Shown: positions 1 through 7,916 of the stretch, piece after piece | Position numbering within the stretch: position 1 is the stretch's first letter | Layout of the letters: each line of letters begins with the position of its first letter | Assembly (NCBI GenBank): GCA_017939795.1 | Contig: JAGBAA010000076.1 | Span: 1 to 64,000, forward strand | DNA from: Thermoguttaceae bacterium | GTDB lineage: Bacteria; Planctomycetota; Planctomycetia; Pirellulales; Thermoguttaceae | Direction of reading: 5' to 3' | Length of the DNA: 64,000 nucleotides | Translations under genes and position numbers: made by a program | The notes under the pieces: model-generated | Database searches by the model: none | What the model was told of the DNA's origin: nothing | What the model saw: the letters and a program-made list of their open reading frames with translations, nothing else

Positions 1-757
1 CGGCGGAGTCCGTCAAGTCGGTGTCGTCAAGTTGAACGGCAGTTTGATAGGCTTCGGGGATGAATATTGATTTGGAATCTGCGGTTCCATCGCCATTTGT
101 GTCGACAGTTTTACGGATCCAGATGTTGTTGTAGTCATAGGCGTATTCTACGATTTGAATCGTGGTCCAAGTGGCGGTTGTGGTATCGTAAGTCTGTTTT
201 GTGACTGTGGTCAGGCGGTTGCGGTGGTCCCACGTGTAGAGTTCGCGGTTCGTGGAATTGGTTTTGGAAATCCGGTTTCCTTCTGCATCGTAAGTGTATG
301 TCCACGTGCCGTCGCTGGTCAGTTCGTTATTATCGCCGGTCGTGTAAGTGTCGCCGTTGGCGGTGATACGGTTGCCATTGGAATCGTAAACGTACGATTC
401 GTCAGTTTGATTGGCGTGGTCCGCGCTAATGAGCTGGCCGAGGAAGTCATAGTCGTAGGACGTTTGGCCGTCGATGGAGTTGAGGTATTCGACGATGTTG
501 TTGGTTTCGTCATATGTGTAACTGTGTTTGACGATTTGACTTCCAGTTACGTTGCTGTGTGTGATGGAGCTGACGGCATTGTTCGCGTTGTAGGAATAGA
601 GAAATTCACCGTATTTCTCCACACTATCCCACCCGAAGTAGCAGGTTTGGGACAACTGGATGTTGATAAAAACGGCGTCCCCCTGTCCCTGCCTCAGTCG
701 TGAAGGATAAAACGAAAGAGGTTGTTGCAATCGTGAAATTTGGCTATTTTGTGTCAT
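1..757 (-). CDS. RHS/YD-repeat protein, partial (C-terminus off the left edge)
   Basis: The frame is open from an ATG at 757 down to base 1, giving about 252 codons with no stop in the window. From about residue 60 the translation is typical RHS/YD-repeat: YDETNNIVEYLN, YDYDFLGQLISAD, YVYDSNGNRI, YTYDAEGNRISK and WDHRNRLTTV follow one another at YD-repeat spacing. RHS proteins are large exported beta-cage shells, usually carrying a variable C-terminal toxin. This one lacks the long N-terminal part of a complete RHS protein. The first 30 or so residues are not repeat-like, no Shine-Dalgarno sequence precedes the ATG, and the DNA upstream is AT-rich. I read it as an orphan or truncated RHS segment, linked to the broken surface-protein gene at 1818-2063. 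The RHS family call is secure; the start and whether it is expressed are not. Confidence 0.8.
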   Translation of the reverse strand, partial: MTQNSQISRLQQPLSFYPSRLRQGQGDAVFINIQLSQTCYFGWDSVEKYGEFLYSYNANNAVSSITHSNVTGSQIVKHSYTYDETNNIVEYLNSIDGQTSYDYDFLGQLISADHANQTDESYVYDSNGNRITANGDTYTTGDNNELTSDGTWTYTYDAEGNRISKTNSTNRELYTWDHRNRLTTVTKQTYDTTTATWTTIQIVEYAYDYNNIWIRKTVDTNGDGTADSKSIFIPEAYQTAVQLDDTDLTDSA

Positions 758-891
758 AATCATTTCAGTTAAATCTTCCACTATATTTAATTTAATAAGG
801 CGGAAATGAAAGTTTGGCACATTGTTAAAAAATTTTTTGAGGGGATTTAATCAGCCCAACTTATCTATACTGAAATACCCCAAAATTCAAA

Positions 892-1692
892 TCAATCAAA
901 CTGCACGTAAATATTTATTTTATGCTCTTGTAATTTGGATAGTGCCATTTCAGAAAACTGTCCCTTTGACACTAAAAGTTGCTTTAATTGTTCAAATTCC
1001 AACAAAACCGGTAAATCTTTATCCCCAATAGAAGTGAATGAAATATCCAATTTCCGCAAACTTCTATCACTATGGGAGGCAATTGCTTTAAGTGACTGAG
1101 AATCAAAAGACGTTCGACTGACCCCCAATTCTATGGCGTGAATATATCGGAGCATATTTATTTCATTAGTCCAATCTATTACGGTTTCGGACAAATCGAT
1201 AACAACTACAAATCTTCTTGAATCGACTGCACAGAATCCCCCTTCTTCTTCTACCCAAGCCTGAATTTGTGGTTGACGAAAGATGGACGCTGAATCGCAA
1301 TAATTCGCAGGGAATAACAAAAAACCAACAATTCCACATCCTCCAAACAAATACAAAAGTCCGATTTTTTTCACTTTCGGCTTATTGAAAAAAAATAAAT
1401 CATGCAAATAAACCGGAAGAAGCCAAAGTGCCACACCAAAACCAGTTGTTAACAGGATACTCAAATAAAAAAATGCAGCACCAGCATAGGGTTCTCCTAT
1501 TTGGAAAATTCGAAACAGCCCCATTCCTATTACAAGAGATGTTATTACACCGATATAACATTTTAATACTTTTCGTGAAATTTTGCCATTTGAACAAAGC
1601 GATATAATATAACAAACAAGGAAAATACAACCCCACAAAAGGATAATATCAACTTTTAGCTGCCACAATCTTTTTAATAGGAATGTCAACAT
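892..1692 (-). CDS. Membrane protein with four TM helices and a leucine-rich C-terminus
   Basis: This 266-residue protein has four hydrophobic helices at about residues 12-33, 45-65, 70-98 and 108-130. A soluble C-terminal half follows, in which segments such as LRKLDISFTSIGDKDLPVLL follow the planctomycete leucine-rich pattern (L..L..S.T.I.D..L..L). The start codon lies 3 bases after the stop of a 42-codon open tail (1696-1824), and the gene is followed by an RHS fragment. In RHS loci that position is typical of an immunity gene, so an immunity role is possible but rests on position only. The gene is clearly AT-richer than the metabolic genes of the window, which suggests acquired DNA. The enzymatic or binding function is not recognised. 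Confidence 0.6.
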   Translation of the reverse strand: MLTFLLKRLWQLKVDIILLWGCIFLVCYIISLCSNGKISRKVLKCYIGVITSLVIGMGLFRIFQIGEPYAGAAFFYLSILLTTGFGVALWLLPVYLHDLFFFNKPKVKKIGLLYLFGGCGIVGFLLFPANYCDSASIFRQPQIQAWVEEEGGFCAVDSRRFVVVIDLSETVIDWTNEINMLRYIHAIELGVSRTSFDSQSLKAIASHSDRSLRKLDISFTSIGDKDLPVLLEFEQLKQLLVSKGQFSEMALSKLQEHKINIYVQFD

Positions 1693-1695
1693 CTT

Positions 1696-1824
1696 TTACT
1701 TCCACCGTCCCCTAATATCTTCAGGAAAAAAGATATGATCGTCTTTTCCTAAAAATCCATCATCCATATAAAATTCAAAACATAAACTGGATTTACAATT
1801 TTCATATTTTACAATTTTCACTCG
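1696..1824 (-). pseudogene. Open 3' tail of a lost protein
   Basis: On the minus strand, 42 codons are open and end in TAA at 1698-1696, 3 bases before the next gene. The C-terminal residues read KDDHIFFPEDIRGRWK, which looks like real protein. The frame is shifted relative to the surface-protein start at 2063-1818 with which it overlaps, and it has no start of its own. I interpret it as the end of a protein (perhaps an RHS C-terminal domain) whose body was deleted and joined out of frame to the N-terminal fragment. The family is not recognised. Confidence 0.3.
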
Positions 1825-2063
1825 GGCCGCTCGAACGAAACATTGTTCGGTGCACCGCCGCTGATGTCTCTGCCGCCAATATTCGCAGAAGTTTCCGCGT
1901 TTTTCGTTTCATTCTCCACGACCTGATAAATGAGCGTTCCGCCGGTCTCCAGCGTATAAGTATCATCGATCGGCGCCGCAGAAAGCATCTCCCGTTTCTC
2001 CAGAGACTCCATGCGCAGTGAACGGTATCGGATACTCTTATTGGACTTTGGATTCATTGTCAT
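1818..2063 (-). pseudogene. N-terminal fragment of a planctomycete surface protein (LE.LE.R.ML motif)
   Basis: The 81 codons begin MTMNPKSNKSIRYRSLRMES and continue LEKREMLSAAPIDDTYTLE. The R..SL.MESLEKREMLSA block is the N-terminal signal found on very large exported planctomycete proteins. Here the reading frame stops after only 81 residues, whereas such proteins usually exceed a thousand. A good ribosome site (GAGGCG) sits 5-10 bases before the ATG. The downstream sequence carries a different open frame and then RHS remains. The simplest reading is that this is the 5' stump of a surface or RHS gene whose middle was lost; a genuinely short protein cannot be excluded. Confidence 0.6.
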
Positions 2064-2115
2064 AAAACGCCTCTGAATCGGGAAAAATTTCAGGGAAAAC
2101 GCACCTTTTCTTTTC

Positions 2116-2143
2116 AGTGTAACTCAAACGAAAATAAAAGCAA
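2116..2143 (-). promoter_or_regulatory. Sigma-70-type promoter for the surface-protein stump
   Basis: On the minus strand TTGCTT (2143-2138) is followed after 16 bases by TACACT (2121-2116), about 50 bases before the ATG at 2063. Prediction from sequence match only. Confidence 0.4.
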
Positions 2144-2660
2144 GGGGGGCTGAAAATTTATTTAGAGATCTGCAGAAAAATGGAGATATGTGTCTCACAC
2201 AAGAAAGCCCCTCACACGGTCTCTTTGTTTTGTTATTTGAGCGTGTCTGCCGGCGGTATCTGTACATCCTATATCTCATCATATATTCGCTGCCTCATCT
2301 CTGGGAATGTCAGAAACTCTCCAAGATCCTCAGCCGCAGATAGTGAATCCTTCACAATAAAATTACTGAGCAGAAACCGCCCTCCGCTGCATTCTTCTTT
2401 AGTGCACTCTCTTTCGCGCTGTGTGTATTTCGCGGCCGCAGCGTATTTTTTAAGGGATGGGGAGAAAAAACGGACGGAGATAGTGAAGGGATAAAAATGA
2501 GACCTCGTGGGCGAAATAATTCCCCCGCAGAATCTGAAAATGGGGGGTAAAATTTCCCCAGATTGCCCTTTTTGTTGTGAGAAAATGGTGTTTTTTTTAA
2601 GAATTTGGAAAAATTTTGGGAATTTTTTGGAAATTTCGGAAAAAAAGTTCCTCCCCACTC
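2144..2660. other. Intergenic region with no convincing gene
   Basis: About 500 bases without a supported gene. The minus strand carries a 129-codon open frame (2658-2269). Its first part is low-complexity poly-Lys/Phe translation of A/T tracts. Only its last 28 residues (KDSLSAAEDLGEFLTFPEMR and on) look protein-like, and these could be the end of a decayed small gene. Bases 2570-2645 are a run of phased A and T tracts (AATTTGG, AAATTTT) immediately upstream of the promoter at 2661. Confidence 0.5.
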
Positions 2661-2689
2661 TTGCATAAAACGATACTTAAGTGTATGCT
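2661..2689 (+). promoter_or_regulatory. Sigma-70-type promoter for the Gfo/Idh/MocA gene
   Basis: TTGCAT (2661-2666), a 17-base spacer, then TATGCT (2684-2689). It lies just downstream of a block of A/T tracts and about 90 bases before the start codon at 2782. Confidence 0.6.
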
Positions 2690-2781
2690 ATAGAAAACGA
2701 AAGGGGTATGCCCTGCATCTCCCGCCGATTTTCAAGAGCGGTTTGTGCCGCATCCTACCATTTTAATCAAGGAGTTTCAGA

Positions 2782-4161
2782 ATGTTGAAAACCAATCGCC
2801 GTAATTTCCTGCGCACCACGGCTGTCGCTGGTGCTTCTACCCTGATCCTGAGTGACCTGATGGCCAACGAATCTCCGAACGGAAAAGTGACGTTCGGCTG
2901 CGTCGGTATTGGCGGCAAAGGTTCCAGTGACTCGAACGACGCGAACCGTTTCGGTCAGGTCGTGGCTTACACGGATACGAACCGCAATCAGCTCAAAGGC
3001 GGCAAACGCTTCAAGGGCGCGGAAGCTTTTGAAGATTACCGTGAAATGTTCGACAAGATGGGCGACAAGATCGACGCCATCACCGTCAGCACGACGGACC
3101 ATATGCACGCGATCATTGCCGCGGCCGGTATGAAACTTGGCAAGCACTGCTTCACGCAGAAGCCGCTGACCCGTACGATCTACGAAGCCCGCCGTCTTGG
3201 TGAGATCGCCAAAGAAAAAGGCGTCGTGACCCAGATGGGCAACCAGGGATCCGCTGGTGACGGACTGCGCGAAAGCTCCCGCATGATCCGCAATGGCCTT
3301 CTCGGCACCGTGAAAGAAGTCGTCGTCTGGTCCAACCGTCCGGTTTGGCCGCAGGGCGGTGAACGCGGTCAGGAAGCTCCGGTTCCGGATTATCTCAACT
3401 GGGAAAAATGGATCGGTACCGCTCCGATGCGTCCGTTCGTTCAGGGTGCCTACGATCCGTTCGCGTGGCGCGGCTGGTGGGACTTCGGTTCCGGCGCTCT
3501 TGGCGACATGGCGTGCCATACCGTGAACGTGGCGTTCGCTGCACTCGACATCAAAGATCCGAAATGGGTCCAGGCCATCACCTCCGGACACAATTACGAC
3601 TCCCTGCCGAAATGGTCCAAGATCACGTTTGAATTCCCGGCCAATGATTGGCGTCCGGGCTTCAAATTCACCTGGATGGACGGCGGTCAGCGTCCGGACC
3701 CGGCTATTCTCGAAGGCAAGCAGCCGTCAGGTTCCGGTCTGCTCCTCATCGGCGACAAGGGCAAGTTCTTCTCCATGAACGACTACGGTCAGGACCGCGA
3801 TCTGCTCGGCACGATCGACAAAGCGACCGAAGAAAAGTACCTGGCGGAAGCTCGCGAACAGCTCAAAGCCGAAGACAAATACGCTGGCCCGTATGGCGGT
3901 CACTTTGGTGAATTCGTCAGTGCGATCAAAGACGGCAAACCGGAACGCTGCTGGTCCAACTTCCCGAACTATGCCGGTCCGCTCACCGAGACCATCCTTC
4001 TCGGTAACCTGGCCGTTTGGGGTGCTTCCAAACCGGAAGTCATGGGTCCGAAAGTGGAATGGGATGCGAAGACCATGCAGATCACGAACGATCCGGAAGA
4101 CAAAGCGCGTCTGGAATCCCTCGTCAAGCCGACCTACCAGAACGGCTACGAAGCTATCTAG
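2782..4161 (+). CDS. Gfo/Idh/MocA-family oxidoreductase with Tat signal
   Basis: This 459-residue protein starts with a twin-arginine signal (TNRRNFLRTTAVAGASTLIL), so it is likely exported folded with its NAD(P) cofactor. Residues 34-50 (KVTFGCVGIGGKGSSDSNDA) form the Rossmann nucleotide-binding loop. STTDHMHAIIAAAGMKLGKH and QKPLTR provide the EKP-like active-site segment typical of the family, with Q in place of E. The C-terminal domain has WRGWWDFGSGALGDMACH. Secreted members of this type are very abundant in Planctomycetes and act on sugars or cyclitols; the substrate here cannot be told. AAGGAG ends 6 bases before the ATG. A terminator follows and then a sugar-responsive regulator. Confidence 0.93.
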   Translation: MLKTNRRNFLRTTAVAGASTLILSDLMANESPNGKVTFGCVGIGGKGSSDSNDANRFGQVVAYTDTNRNQLKGGKRFKGAEAFEDYREMFDKMGDKIDAITVSTTDHMHAIIAAAGMKLGKHCFTQKPLTRTIYEARRLGEIAKEKGVVTQMGNQGSAGDGLRESSRMIRNGLLGTVKEVVVWSNRPVWPQGGERGQEAPVPDYLNWEKWIGTAPMRPFVQGAYDPFAWRGWWDFGSGALGDMACHTVNVAFAALDIKDPKWVQAITSGHNYDSLPKWSKITFEFPANDWRPGFKFTWMDGGQRPDPAILEGKQPSGSGLLLIGDKGKFFSMNDYGQDRDLLGTIDKATEEKYLAEAREQLKAEDKYAGPYGGHFGEFVSAIKDGKPERCWSNFPNYAGPLTETILLGNLAVWGASKPEVMGPKVEWDAKTMQITNDPEDKARLESLVKPTYQNGYEAI

Positions 4162-4188
4162 TTTTTCCGTTTTGAGTCATTGACCCAA

Positions 4189-4223
4189 GGCAGACAGAGA
4201 CTTCGGTTTCTGTCTGCTTTTTC
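4189..4223 (+). terminator. Rho-independent terminator
   Basis: GCAGACAGA (4190-4198) pairs with TCTGTCTGC (4209-4217) around a short loop, followed by five T. It ends the oxidoreductase transcript 28 bases after its stop codon. Confidence 0.85.
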
Positions 4224-4240
4224 TTTCTGAGAGTTTTGGC

Positions 4241-5500
4241 ATGCTGCCGTCCGATCCTGAAAAATCCAGAATATCCCTTTCCTGTCCGGAGGTCGCGGTC
4301 TTTTTTGACCTGGCGGTCGAGTCGGCAAGGGGGATCCTGCGCGGTTTTACGCAGTATATTCGGCTCAATTCACCATGGAACGTGAATTTTGTGTCGAAAA
4401 CGCACAGCGAAGTAGATCCGTCGTCGCTGAAAAATTGGGACGGAGACGGCATTCTGGCACATATTCCCAATATGGAGTCGCTCCATGAGATCCTTTCGAA
4501 ACGCTGTCCGACGGTCCTTCTGGCTCGGGATATTGCGCAGGATCTTTCCGGATGCCATCGGCCGGATTCGCCTTTGGGACCGGTTTTTGTTCGGTGCGAT
4601 AATGCTGCGATCGGGAAAATGGCGGCAGAATACTTTCTCGAAAAAGGGTTTCGGAAGTTTGCATACGTGCCCTATTCGCGGAATGTCTGCTGGTGCGAAG
4701 AACGCAGATCTGCATTCGTTTCTGCACTGAAAGAACGCGGTTTCAGTGTTTCACAGTTTCGTGAAGGAACCTCCACATACCCGGAAAACATGGCATCTGC
4801 ATGTTCGGAAGACGTTCCTGCATCGGACTGGTTTTCCCGGCGCGAAGAGCTTCAGCATTGGCTGGAAGAACTTCCCAAACCTGCGGCGGTCTTTACGGCC
4901 AACGATTTTCGCGGACGTCAGGTTTTAGAGGTTTGCCAGCGTGCGGGGATCCCGGTGCCCTACGATGTCGCGGTACTTGGCGTCGACAACGACCTGCCTG
5001 TCTGCGAAATGTCCTACCCGTCGCTTTCCAGCATCGAGATCGACTGGGAACGTGCCGGAAGGCTGTGCGGCGAAGCTCTTGATGCAATGATGCACGGCAA
5101 AGTGCCGACCGGTGAAATGACCTACCGCCCGATCCGGATCGTTTCGCGCAATTCTACCGAATTTTTCCAGGTCTCCGACCGCCTCGTCGTGCAGATCCTG
5201 GAACTTATCCGCATTTCCAGAGGCGAAAATCTTCGGGTCTCCGACATCGTGGAAGCTCTTCCTGTTTCGGAACGCTCTGCGCAGGAACGATTCAAGAAAG
5301 CCGTCGGGCATTCCATCATGGAAGAGATCAAGCGCGTCCGGATGCGGAACATTTGCCGTCTGGTGGAAGAAACGGAACTTCCCTTTAATGAGATCGCGCT
5401 TTCCTTCGGATTCGAGAACGCGAATCACCTCGGTCAGCTCTTCAAAAAACAGTTCGGGCTGACGATGGGAGAGTACCGCAGGAAAAATAAAAGAGACTGA
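4241..5500 (+). CDS. XylR-like transcriptional regulator (LacI-type sensor plus AraC HTH)
   Basis: This is a 419-residue regulator. Residues 1-290 have the periplasmic-binding-protein fold of LacI-type sugar sensors (VFVRCDNAAIGKMAAEYFLE, AVFTANDFRGRQVLEVCQRA, VAVLGVDNDLPVCEMSYPSL). Residues 320-419 hold two AraC helix-turn-helix units, ending NHLGQLFKKQFGLTMGEYRR. This sensor-first, AraC-last order is that of E. coli XylR and is very common in Planctomycetes next to sugar genes. It presumably senses a pentose or other sugar and controls neighbouring genes such as the oxidoreductase upstream; the target is not shown by the sequence. The ATG follows a terminator hairpin by only about 20 bases and has a weak ribosome site (GAGAG), so expression may be low or partly by read-through. 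Confidence 0.9.
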   Translation: MLPSDPEKSRISLSCPEVAVFFDLAVESARGILRGFTQYIRLNSPWNVNFVSKTHSEVDPSSLKNWDGDGILAHIPNMESLHEILSKRCPTVLLARDIAQDLSGCHRPDSPLGPVFVRCDNAAIGKMAAEYFLEKGFRKFAYVPYSRNVCWCEERRSAFVSALKERGFSVSQFREGTSTYPENMASACSEDVPASDWFSRREELQHWLEELPKPAAVFTANDFRGRQVLEVCQRAGIPVPYDVAVLGVDNDLPVCEMSYPSLSSIEIDWERAGRLCGEALDAMMHGKVPTGEMTYRPIRIVSRNSTEFFQVSDRLVVQILELIRISRGENLRVSDIVEALPVSERSAQERFKKAVGHSIMEEIKRVRMRNICRLVEETELPFNEIALSFGFENANHLGQLFKKQFGLTMGEYRRKNKRD

Positions 5501-5660
5501 GAGTCTCGATCGGTCGTTGAATATTCTGAATCAGTCTGTCGATCAATTTTTTTCTTTTACGGTCCCCAACAAATATCTGCGGCGGTTCTGAGAACGTTTG
5601 CTGCCGGATTCCAAAAGAACGTTTGCGGCACGAATGAGAAAAAATTGAAAGGATGCAGGA

Positions 5661-5702
5661 AAAAGAGTCCAGCCCTGGCACTCCAGGACCTGGACTTTTT
5701 TC
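5661..5702 (-). terminator. Hairpin terminator, probably bidirectional
   Basis: AGTCCAG (5667-5673) pairs with CTGGACT (5691-5697), with A5 on one side and T6 on the other. It lies between the converging XylR-like gene and the DUF1080 gene and can serve both. Confidence 0.75.
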
Positions 5703-5714
5703 GAGGTCGGGACT

Positions 5715-6506
5715 TTACTCCTGGGAACCGAAGACTTCAAACGGTTTCACGGGAGAATTTTCCTGAACGGGCTGGACCGGCGTATCGGCGATCTCGCGGA
5801 CCCAGATGTTGCGGAAACGGACCGGGTTGCCGTGATCCTGGAGACGGATCGGCATCTTGGCGTCGTGCGCGGTGTAGAACGGCTTCAGATGATAGTAGGT
5901 CTCGCCTTTGACCTGGAGATGGTTCTGGACGAGGATACCGTTCTGGAAGACGGTCACGTACATCGGACGGACGACTTCGCCTTTTTCATTAAATTCCGGA
6001 CGCATGAAGATGATGTCGTAGGACTGCCATTCGCCGGGCTTACGGCAGCAGTTGACCGCCGGAGGATTCTGCTTGTAGATCGAGCCGCACTGGCCGTCGA
6101 AGTACGTTTGATTCTGGTAGGAATCGAGGACTTGGACTTCATACGGTCCCCAGAAGACGCCGCTGTTTCCGCGTCCCTGACTGTGCCCTTTCACTTCGGC
6201 GGGCGTCGCGAATTCCACGTGCAGCTGAACGGAACCGAATTTCTGTTTCGAGACGACCATTCCGCGGCCGGAGTAGACTGCGCCGTCTTTGATGGGCCAG
6301 TTCTGGCCGTTTTCCCACGCGTCCATGGATTTGCCGTCAAACAGGACGATCGCGTCGGAGGGAACGTTGGCCGGAGCGGTTTCCGGACCCGGATCTACGA
6401 CCGGCGGTTCGACCCACTGAATGCCGCTTTTCCATTCCGCTGCGTTCAAAGCGGAGACTGAGGTCAGCACGAGAGCCGACACGATAGAGAGGATGGTTTT
6501 TTTCAT
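5715..6506 (-). CDS. DUF1080 secreted protein (3-keto-disaccharide hydrolase family)
   Basis: This 263-residue protein has a Sec signal (MKKTILSIVSALVLTSVSAL, cleaved after NA-A). The DUF1080 concanavalin-like fold follows: IVLFDGKSMDAWENG, then the family core SQGRGNSGVFWGPYEVQVLD, and RLQDHGNPVRFRNIWVREI near the end. Characterised members cleave 3-keto-glycosides made by partner oxidoreductases. The Gfo/Idh/MocA enzyme 1.5 kb away is of the type that could make a 3-keto sugar, so a shared oxidise-then-cleave role is plausible. AAGGAG precedes the ATG. A leader of about 140 bases separates it from the promoter at 6648-6676. Confidence 0.9.
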   Translation of the reverse strand: MKKTILSIVSALVLTSVSALNAAEWKSGIQWVEPPVVDPGPETAPANVPSDAIVLFDGKSMDAWENGQNWPIKDGAVYSGRGMVVSKQKFGSVQLHVEFATPAEVKGHSQGRGNSGVFWGPYEVQVLDSYQNQTYFDGQCGSIYKQNPPAVNCCRKPGEWQSYDIIFMRPEFNEKGEVVRPMYVTVFQNGILVQNHLQVKGETYYHLKPFYTAHDAKMPIRLQDHGNPVRFRNIWVREIADTPVQPVQENSPVKPFEVFGSQE

Positions 6507-6647
6507 GAAAAACTCCTTGATTGAAGGTTGGATCGATCAGAATTGACGGATCGATGAAGGTTGGATGCGAAACCGGAATGACCGTACCGAAGACGAGTCC
6601 ATCGGGCTGAGGCTCACCCTGAAAATCCGTTTCGCGAAACTGAACCC

Positions 6648-6676
6648 ATCATACCACAAGTTGCGTTTTTTTGAAA
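6648..6676 (-). promoter_or_regulatory. Promoter for the DUF1080 gene
   Basis: Minus strand: TTTCAA (6676-6671), 17-base spacer, TATGAT (6653-6648). The -35 is weak but the -10 is good. Confidence 0.45.
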
Positions 6677-6808
6677 GGAGTACCCGGGGGATTTTTCTTC
6701 ATATTTCCTGAATTTCCTATTTTTTCTTTTTAGGAGGATCGGGAGGAAGGGAAACATTTTTTCGGAATGAGTTTTTGGAAATTTTCGAGAATTTCGGTCC
6801 GGTTGCAC

Positions 6809-6836
6809 TTGACAAAATACAAAATCATGGTAGAAT
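6809..6836 (+). promoter_or_regulatory. Strong promoter of the dcd-nrdDG operon
   Basis: TTGACA (6809-6814), a 16-base spacer, TAGAAT (6831-6836). A/T tracts (TTTTTGGAAATTTTCG) lie directly upstream. Transcription would start near 6843, just before the cobalamin aptamer. Confidence 0.75.
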
Positions 6837-6854
6837 ACTAGACGTTGTGGGGTT

Positions 6855-7036
6855 GGTGCAATAATGCACAATATCTGGAAACAGGGAATCCGGTCAAAGG
6901 CCGGAACGGTCCTCGCCGCTGTATCCGGAACAGAAGCGTCCAAATCTGAAAAGCCATTGACGGTGCGGAGAAATGAATGAAGAGCTCGTCGAGAAGGCGG
7001 ACGCGGATCGCCGGGAGTCAGAAGACCTGCCAGCCT
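6855..7036 (+). ncRNA. Cobalamin (B12) riboswitch
   Basis: The conserved aptamer elements appear in order. AAACAGGGAATCCGGTCAAA with GGCCGGAACGGTCCTCGCCG and CTGTATCCGGAA (6889-6930) corresponds to the GGGAA...CCGGT...CCGG...GC..CTGTA core. AAAGCCATTGACGG is at 6949-6962, and the B12-box-like end GTCAGAAGACCTGCC is at 7017-7031. The RNA starts about 10 bases after a strong promoter and ends about 200 bases before dcd. Adenosyl- or hydroxocobalamin binding would normally lower expression of what follows. The downstream stretch 7030-7070 contains GCCGC/GCGGC complementary segments that could form the expression platform, but no clear U-tract terminator is seen, so translational or anti-termination control is undecided. 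Confidence 0.88.
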
Positions 7037-7236
7037 CATGAGACCTGCCGCTGCGATGGACGGCGGCTGGATCTGTGCTTTGGAGGGGATGCTTTGCTTG
7101 CGGCGAAGCAGATTCTGTAGAGCAGAGTGTCGGCTGAAAAGCGTATTTGTTCTGATTTTTTTGCAGCTTTTGCATTTTTCGGAACGCGTTTTTCTCTGTA
7201 GTTTTGATGTTTTGTTTTTTCGGAGGATTTCGGCGC

Positions 7237-7758
7237 ATGATTCTTTCAGGTTTGAAGATCCGTGAAGAGGTCGAGAGCGGGAAGATCCAGATCGATCCAT
7301 TTTCTGAGAAGCAGCTCAATCCGAACAGCTACAATCTGCGTCTTCATGATGAACTGCTCGTCTATACGGAGCCTGTCCTTGATGTGAAAAAAGCGAATGC
7401 TTACGAGATCCTTCGCATTCCGGAAGAAGGAATGGTCCTTGAACCGGGGGTGCTTTATCTTGGGCGGACGGTGGAATTCACCCGGACAGACGGTTTTGTA
7501 CCGATGCTGGAAGGGCGTTCCTCGATGGGGCGTCTGGGACTTTGTGTGCACGTGACGGCCGGTTTCGGCGACGTGGGATTTGCAGGGTACTGGACGCTGG
7601 AGATCCATGCGATCATGCCGATCCGGGTCTATCCGGGAATGGAGATCTGCCAGATCTACTATCATACGGTGGAGGGGGATTTCCAGAATTACGTCAGCGG
7701 GAAGTACCAGAACAATTCAGGGATCCAGCCCAGCCTTTCGTGGAAAGATTTTGAGTAG
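7237..7758 (+). CDS. dcd: dCTP deaminase
   Basis: This 173-residue enzyme of the trimeric dCTP deaminase/dUTPase fold converts dCTP to dUTP (or directly to dUMP in bifunctional members) for thymidylate supply. Family marks are QLNPNSYNLRLHDEL near the start, EGRSSMGRLGLCVHVTAGFG (the RSS..R.G motif), and GYWTLEIH with the catalytic Glu. I place the start at 7237, where GGAGG lies 10 bases upstream; an in-frame ATG at 7204 lacks such a site and would add non-conserved residues. It is the first gene after the B12 riboswitch and is followed by nrdD, making a deoxynucleotide operon. Whether it is the mono- or bifunctional type cannot be settled here. Confidence 0.92.
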   Translation: MILSGLKIREEVESGKIQIDPFSEKQLNPNSYNLRLHDELLVYTEPVLDVKKANAYEILRIPEEGMVLEPGVLYLGRTVEFTRTDGFVPMLEGRSSMGRLGLCVHVTAGFGDVGFAGYWTLEIHAIMPIRVYPGMEICQIYYHTVEGDFQNYVSGKYQNNSGIQPSLSWKDFE

Positions 7759-7916
7759 CGTACCGCCGCTTCCGTTTTTTTTCAGGATTTCAGTCGTTTT
7801 TTGTTTTGTGGGGGAGTTCCTTTTTTTCTCATGGAAACAGTCCGGTCTCGGATACTATGGGGATTTTTGTGGACTCTTGGGGGTTTTAGAGTATTTCAGA
7901 TATTTTGGGGAGAACG

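Noticed and set aside
2269-2658. 129-codon minus-strand gene
   Set aside because: First two-thirds is translation of A/T tracts; only the last 28 residues look protein-like and no start or family supports a gene.
2767-3591. Long minus-strand frame opposite the Gfo/Idh/MocA gene
   Set aside because: Pure antisense shadow of a well-conserved gene; no family features, Arg/His/Phe-biased translation.
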